From NCBI GenBank assembly GCA_945221685.1, contig CALYNN010000016.1:1-15149 (forward strand): a stretch of 15,149 bases of DNA, given 5' to 3'. This stretch comes from an uncultured Clostridia bacterium. GTDB taxonomy: Bacteria; Bacillota; Clostridia; Oscillospirales; Acutalibacteraceae. The notes under the pieces were generated by a model. It searched no databases and had not been told where the DNA came from. It saw only the letters and a program-made list of their open reading frames with translations. The stretch's first letter is position 1. Every line of letters begins with the position of its first letter. Positions 12,906 through 15,149 of the stretch are shown one piece after another. Position numbers and translations under genes: made by a program.

Positions 12906-14579
12906 TTATTTCATGCTTTCTTCGTAAGCCTTGATCATCTTCTTACTATGACTGCCTGTACGGCTCATAATATTATCAAGCACCTTTTCTATGGTTGTTC
13001 CTGCCTTTAGGTGTATTTCAAAGCGTGTTTTATCCTCCTCGGGATATACCGTTATTTCTTTGATATATCGGTCAACAAACGCCCTGTCAATGTCCTCTCC
13101 GTCTATATGAGCCTCGGCCGCTTTAAGTATTGCTTTGATACTTGCAAGCTCCGATTTGATTTCTTTTTCGGTTTTGCTTTGTGCAGTTAGGGTGTCAAGC
13201 TGTTGTTGTAGCTTTTCGATCTCCTTGTTGCAGTCGGCAGTCATTTTAACGAAATCATTATTTGTTATATTTCCGTTTGAATTATGCTCAAGCAGTTTTG
13301 CCTTCATTTTTTCCTGAGTGATAATGCTTAGATTTATTCTGCTTATCTCCTCTTGGTTTTCATTCGAGTCAAGCAATTCCGACACAAGCCTCAGCACACA
13401 GGCTGACAGCTCCTCAATATTTTGTTGTCCCGATTTGAATATATCCTCAATTATCGGCTTTATCTCGTCCTCATATATCGCTCGTGACGGGCAGGATTGA
13501 GTACCGTTGTTTATCTTACCGGAGCATACCCATTTTGATTTTTTCTCACCGTTTTTTAAAATGGAGTCCTTTCTGTAATAAGGCTTGCCGCAGTGAGCAC
13601 ATATTAACTTTCCTGTCAACAGGTTTTGATGTACTGTTTTGTGTTGTGCGGTTATTACATCTTGGCTTCGCATATACAGAACCTCGTTTGCTTTGTCCCA
13701 TATTTCCTCGCTGACTATTGCCGGAACAGTTTCGCCGGTTTCATCCTTATACATTACCCATTCGTCCTCGGGAAGAAATTTTTGCTTCTTTGTGAACAGG
13801 TCGGTTATTTTTACCTTGTTGCCCACATAGTAGCCCTTGTATTTCGGATTGCGAATGATGTTGCTCATCGTTGAGTGGGATAGCATTTTACCCTTGCTGT
13901 TTCGTATTCCCTTGTTATAGAAATGCTTTTCTAATTGTTTCATACTGAAACGACCGGTGCTATACATTTCAAACAATTCTCTAATGAACTTTGCCTCTTC
14001 CTCATCTATCGTCAGCTTGCCGTTAGCCTTTCGGTAGCCGTACATATTGTCTGTGCCAAGCACAGTACCTTTCTTGATTGCCTGCTGATGACCGAAGCGA
14101 ACACGGGAGGATATTTTCCTTGATTCGTCCTGTGCTAACGATGACATAATTGTCAGTCGCAATTCACTATCCTCATCAAGCGTGTTGATATTATCGTTTT
14201 GAAAATATACGGCAACGCCACTTGACAATAATTCACGAGTGTATTTGATACTGTCAAGAGTGTTACGGGCAAATCTTGAAACCTCTTTTGTTATGATTAG
14301 GTCAAACAGTCCCGCCTTACCATCCTCAATCATTTCGTTGAATTGCTCACGCTTCGCAATTGATGTGCCGGACAAGCCTTCGTCAATATATCCCTCAACA
14401 TATTCCCAGTTAGGATTTTTATTGATCATCTCGGTGAAATAACTAACCTGGTTGTCAAGTGAGTTTAGCTGAACATTGAAGTCGGTGCTGACACGAGCAT
14501 AGAAGGTAACTCTCAATTTTAAATTTTGAAAGCTGATATTTTCTCTTTTAATTTTTTCTCTTGTAGAATATATATCCAT
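12906..14579 (-). CDS. Large serine recombinase (integrase/TnpX-like)
   Basis: Catalyses site-specific integration and excision through a Ser-DNA intermediate. The 557-residue protein has a resolvase catalytic domain (about 22-170) with YARVSTD containing nucleophile Ser31, DEGLSGTS (67-73) and SRFARN (101-106). A recombinase DNA-binding domain follows (about 178-300; YGYRKANGK, NPKYKGYYVGNK). A zinc beta-ribbon spans about 320-370, with ligands C327, C330, C352 and C363. A coiled coil (about 405-490) and a basic tail complete it. All parts are intact, so it may be active. The ATG at 14579 follows AAAGGAG. The length and architecture match recombinases of Tn4451-type and related Clostridial integrative elements. 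Confidence 0.95.
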   Translation of the reverse strand: MDIYSTREKIKRENISFQNLKLRVTFYARVSTDFNVQLNSLDNQVSYFTEMINKNPNWEYVEGYIDEGLSGTSIAKREQFNEMIEDGKAGLFDLIITKEVSRFARNTLDSIKYTRELLSSGVAVYFQNDNINTLDEDSELRLTIMSSLAQDESRKISSRVRFGHQQAIKKGTVLGTDNMYGYRKANGKLTIDEEEAKFIRELFEMYSTGRFSMKQLEKHFYNKGIRNSKGKMLSHSTMSNIIRNPKYKGYYVGNKVKITDLFTKKQKFLPEDEWVMYKDETGETVPAIVSEEIWDKANEVLYMRSQDVITAQHKTVHQNLLTGKLICAHCGKPYYRKDSILKNGEKKSKWVCSGKINNGTQSCPSRAIYEDEIKPIIEDIFKSGQQNIEELSACVLRLVSELLDSNENQEEISRINLSIITQEKMKAKLLEHNSNGNITNNDFVKMTADCNKEIEKLQQQLDTLTAQSKTEKEIKSELASIKAILKAAEAHIDGEDIDRAFVDRYIKEITVYPEEDKTRFEIHLKAGTTIEKVLDNIMSRTGSHSKKMIKAYEESMK

Positions 14580-14583
14580 ATTT

Positions 14584-14643
14584 TTACTCCTTTCGAAATG
14601 AACAATACCACAAAGGATTTTGCTTATCCAGATATTTATTCAT
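14584..14643 (-). CDS. Possible leader peptide (19 aa) before the recombinase
   Basis: Micro-ORF MNKYLDKQNPLWYCSFRKE whose TAA overlaps the recombinase ribosome binding site (AAAGGAGTAA). Ending five bases before the recombinase start would let its translation control access to that site. It has no Shine-Dalgarno of its own, so it remains weak. Confidence 0.3.
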   Translation of the reverse strand: MNKYLDKQNPLWYCSFRKE

Positions 14644-14654
14644 TTTATTTTACT

Positions 14655-14693
14655 ATGGCAGCAGCCCACTTTTCATTAGGGAACTGCTGCCAA
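14655..14693. other. Hairpin between the small gene and the recombinase
   Basis: TGGCAGCAG (14656-14664) pairs with CTGCTGCCA (14684-14692), extended inward by CCC/GGG with a two-base bulge. Neither strand shows a clean T-run right after it, so it may be an RNA processing, attenuation or stabilising structure for the minus-strand transcript. Confidence 0.5.
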
Positions 14694-14696
14694 TTA

Positions 14697-14930
14697 TTAT
14701 TTTTGCGAAAACCTACGATTGACCTCTTGAGTAATTTTAACCATAAGCTTTCTGTGGGTTCTTTCATCGATGGCGTTTTCCTTCAGCAAAGCATTTGCAA
14801 AATGTTCCATCCAAAGCTCTGTGCTGATTCTGTCGTTACAGTTTTGAGTATTGATTTTATCTCCGCCTTTAGCAGTTTTTTCAATACTATTATTGCCATT
14901 CGTTCCATAATTTATTTTCTTTGTCGCCAC
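14697..14930 (-). CDS. Small helical protein of the mobile element
   Basis: A 77-residue protein beginning MATKKINYGTNGNNSIEKTA. The first half is polar and probably disordered (Asn/Lys/Gly rich). The second half is a helical hairpin, ELWMEHFANALLKENAIDER followed by THRKLMVKITQEVNRRF, reminiscent of SHOCT-like or small accessory domains seen beside serine recombinases. It starts with GTG; AGGA lies ten bases upstream, and an in-frame stop seven codons upstream limits the start. It is 117 bases ahead of the recombinase on the same strand, so it may be a directionality or regulatory partner. No named family is claimed. Confidence 0.65.
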   Translation of the reverse strand: MATKKINYGTNGNNSIEKTAKGGDKINTQNCNDRISTELWMEHFANALLKENAIDERTHRKLMVKITQEVNRRFSQK

Positions 14931-14991
14931 TACGCAACAGTCCTAACTTAAATTACGGAATTGTCAACCCGGTAAAATCATCACTCCTTTC

Positions 14992-15042
14992 TTAAGCTTC
15001 AGCCAATGCCAAAGCCTTTACTGAAATATTTTTTGTTGTCAT
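14992..15042 (-). CDS. Possible micro-ORF (16 aa)
   Basis: MTTKNISVKALALAEA, starting nine bases after AAAGGA. The ribosome binding site is good and a hairpin lies just upstream. A second AAAGGAG follows its stop but leads only to very short frames. It may be a leader peptide or the truncated start of a former gene. Confidence 0.3.
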   Translation of the reverse strand: MTTKNISVKALALAEA

Positions 15043-15060
15043 AATTAAATTTCCTTTCTG

Positions 15061-15096
15061 CCCGGCTGGTATCTCAACCAACCGGGACTTTTTTGT
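15061..15096. terminator. Hairpin, possible terminator
   Basis: CCCGGCTGGT (15061-15070) faces ACCAACCGGG (15077-15086). In plus-strand RNA one C/A mismatch interrupts the stem and ACTTTTTT follows. In minus-strand RNA the same position is a G-U wobble, so the stem is better there but lacks a T-run. It separates the gene entering from the right from the micro-ORF. Confidence 0.5.
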
Positions 15097-15101
15097 TTTA
15101 G

Positions 15102-15149
15102 TTACATTCCACCCATTACAGGACCCCAACCTTGATTATCATCTTCGTA
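15102..15149 (-). CDS. C-terminal end of a gene entering from the right
   Basis: On the minus strand the frame beginning at the window edge reads YEDDNQGWGPVMGGM and stops at 15102. Only 15 codons are visible and a second frame is also open for ten codons, so the reading is tentative. The hairpin just downstream supports the end of a gene here. No family can be named. Confidence 0.35.
   Translation of the reverse strand, partial: YEDDNQGWGPVMGGM

Noticed and set aside
14526..14951. Plus-strand 141-codon frame opposite the small element gene
   Set aside because: Covers the recombinase start and ribosome binding sites of the opposite strand and has no initiation signal of its own.
14962..14967. 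TTGACA on the minus strand as a recombinase-operon promoter
   Set aside because: No -10-like hexamer occurs 16-19 bases downstream.

Overview
The window is AT-rich bacterial DNA with strong Shine-Dalgarno sites, short operons, sigma-A-type promoters (TTGAAA-17-TATAAT) and T-tailed hairpin terminators. Together with a PdaA-type deacetylase lipoprotein, ECF sigma/anti-sigma pairs and a TnpX-like large serine recombinase, this points to a Firmicute of class Clostridia, plausibly a gut Oscillospirales relative. The genus cannot be fixed from this stretch.

Layout. Positions 1-1901 (minus): galU, cut by the window edge, preceded by a membrane protein with an N-terminal RING-like zinc module, a zinc ribbon and a DUF2628-like region. 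Positions 2093-3945 (plus): prfB (release factor 2, no programmed frameshift) overlapping an mgtC/sapB-type membrane gene. Positions 4002-4862 (plus): a PdaA-like polysaccharide deacetylase lipoprotein behind a hairpin that includes its ribosome binding site. A bidirectional terminator at 4868-4889 separates it from a convergent minus-strand operon (4895-6878): unknown gene, RluA-family pseudouridine synthase, unknown membrane protein, overlapping by 1 and 4 bases. A divergent promoter pair (6920-6964) drives that operon and an SDR oxidoreductase (7013-7681).

Positions 7953-12799 (plus) hold two envelope-signalling modules. The first is an ECF sigma factor plus a 646-residue membrane-anchored beta-propeller protein, the likely anti-sigma/sensor. 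The second is another ECF-like sigma factor, a single-pass anti-sigma-like protein and a small secreted protein. Between the modules lie 531 bases without a convincing gene; they contain two nearly identical 65-66 bp direct repeats 301 bp apart and several perfect hairpins. An ECF-like promoter motif lies inside the second module, in front of the anti-sigma gene.

From about 12850 to the right edge the window enters an integrated mobile element, read leftward: a large serine recombinase (557 aa), a small helical protein gene, several micro-ORFs with or without good ribosome binding sites, and the last codons of a gene entering from the right. Only the left boundary region of this element is visible.

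No rRNA, tRNA or CRISPR array was seen. The strongest candidates for new biology are the two tandem sigma/anti-sigma modules with the structured repeat between them, the relic-looking recoding position in prfB, and the micro-ORFs upstream of the recombinase.
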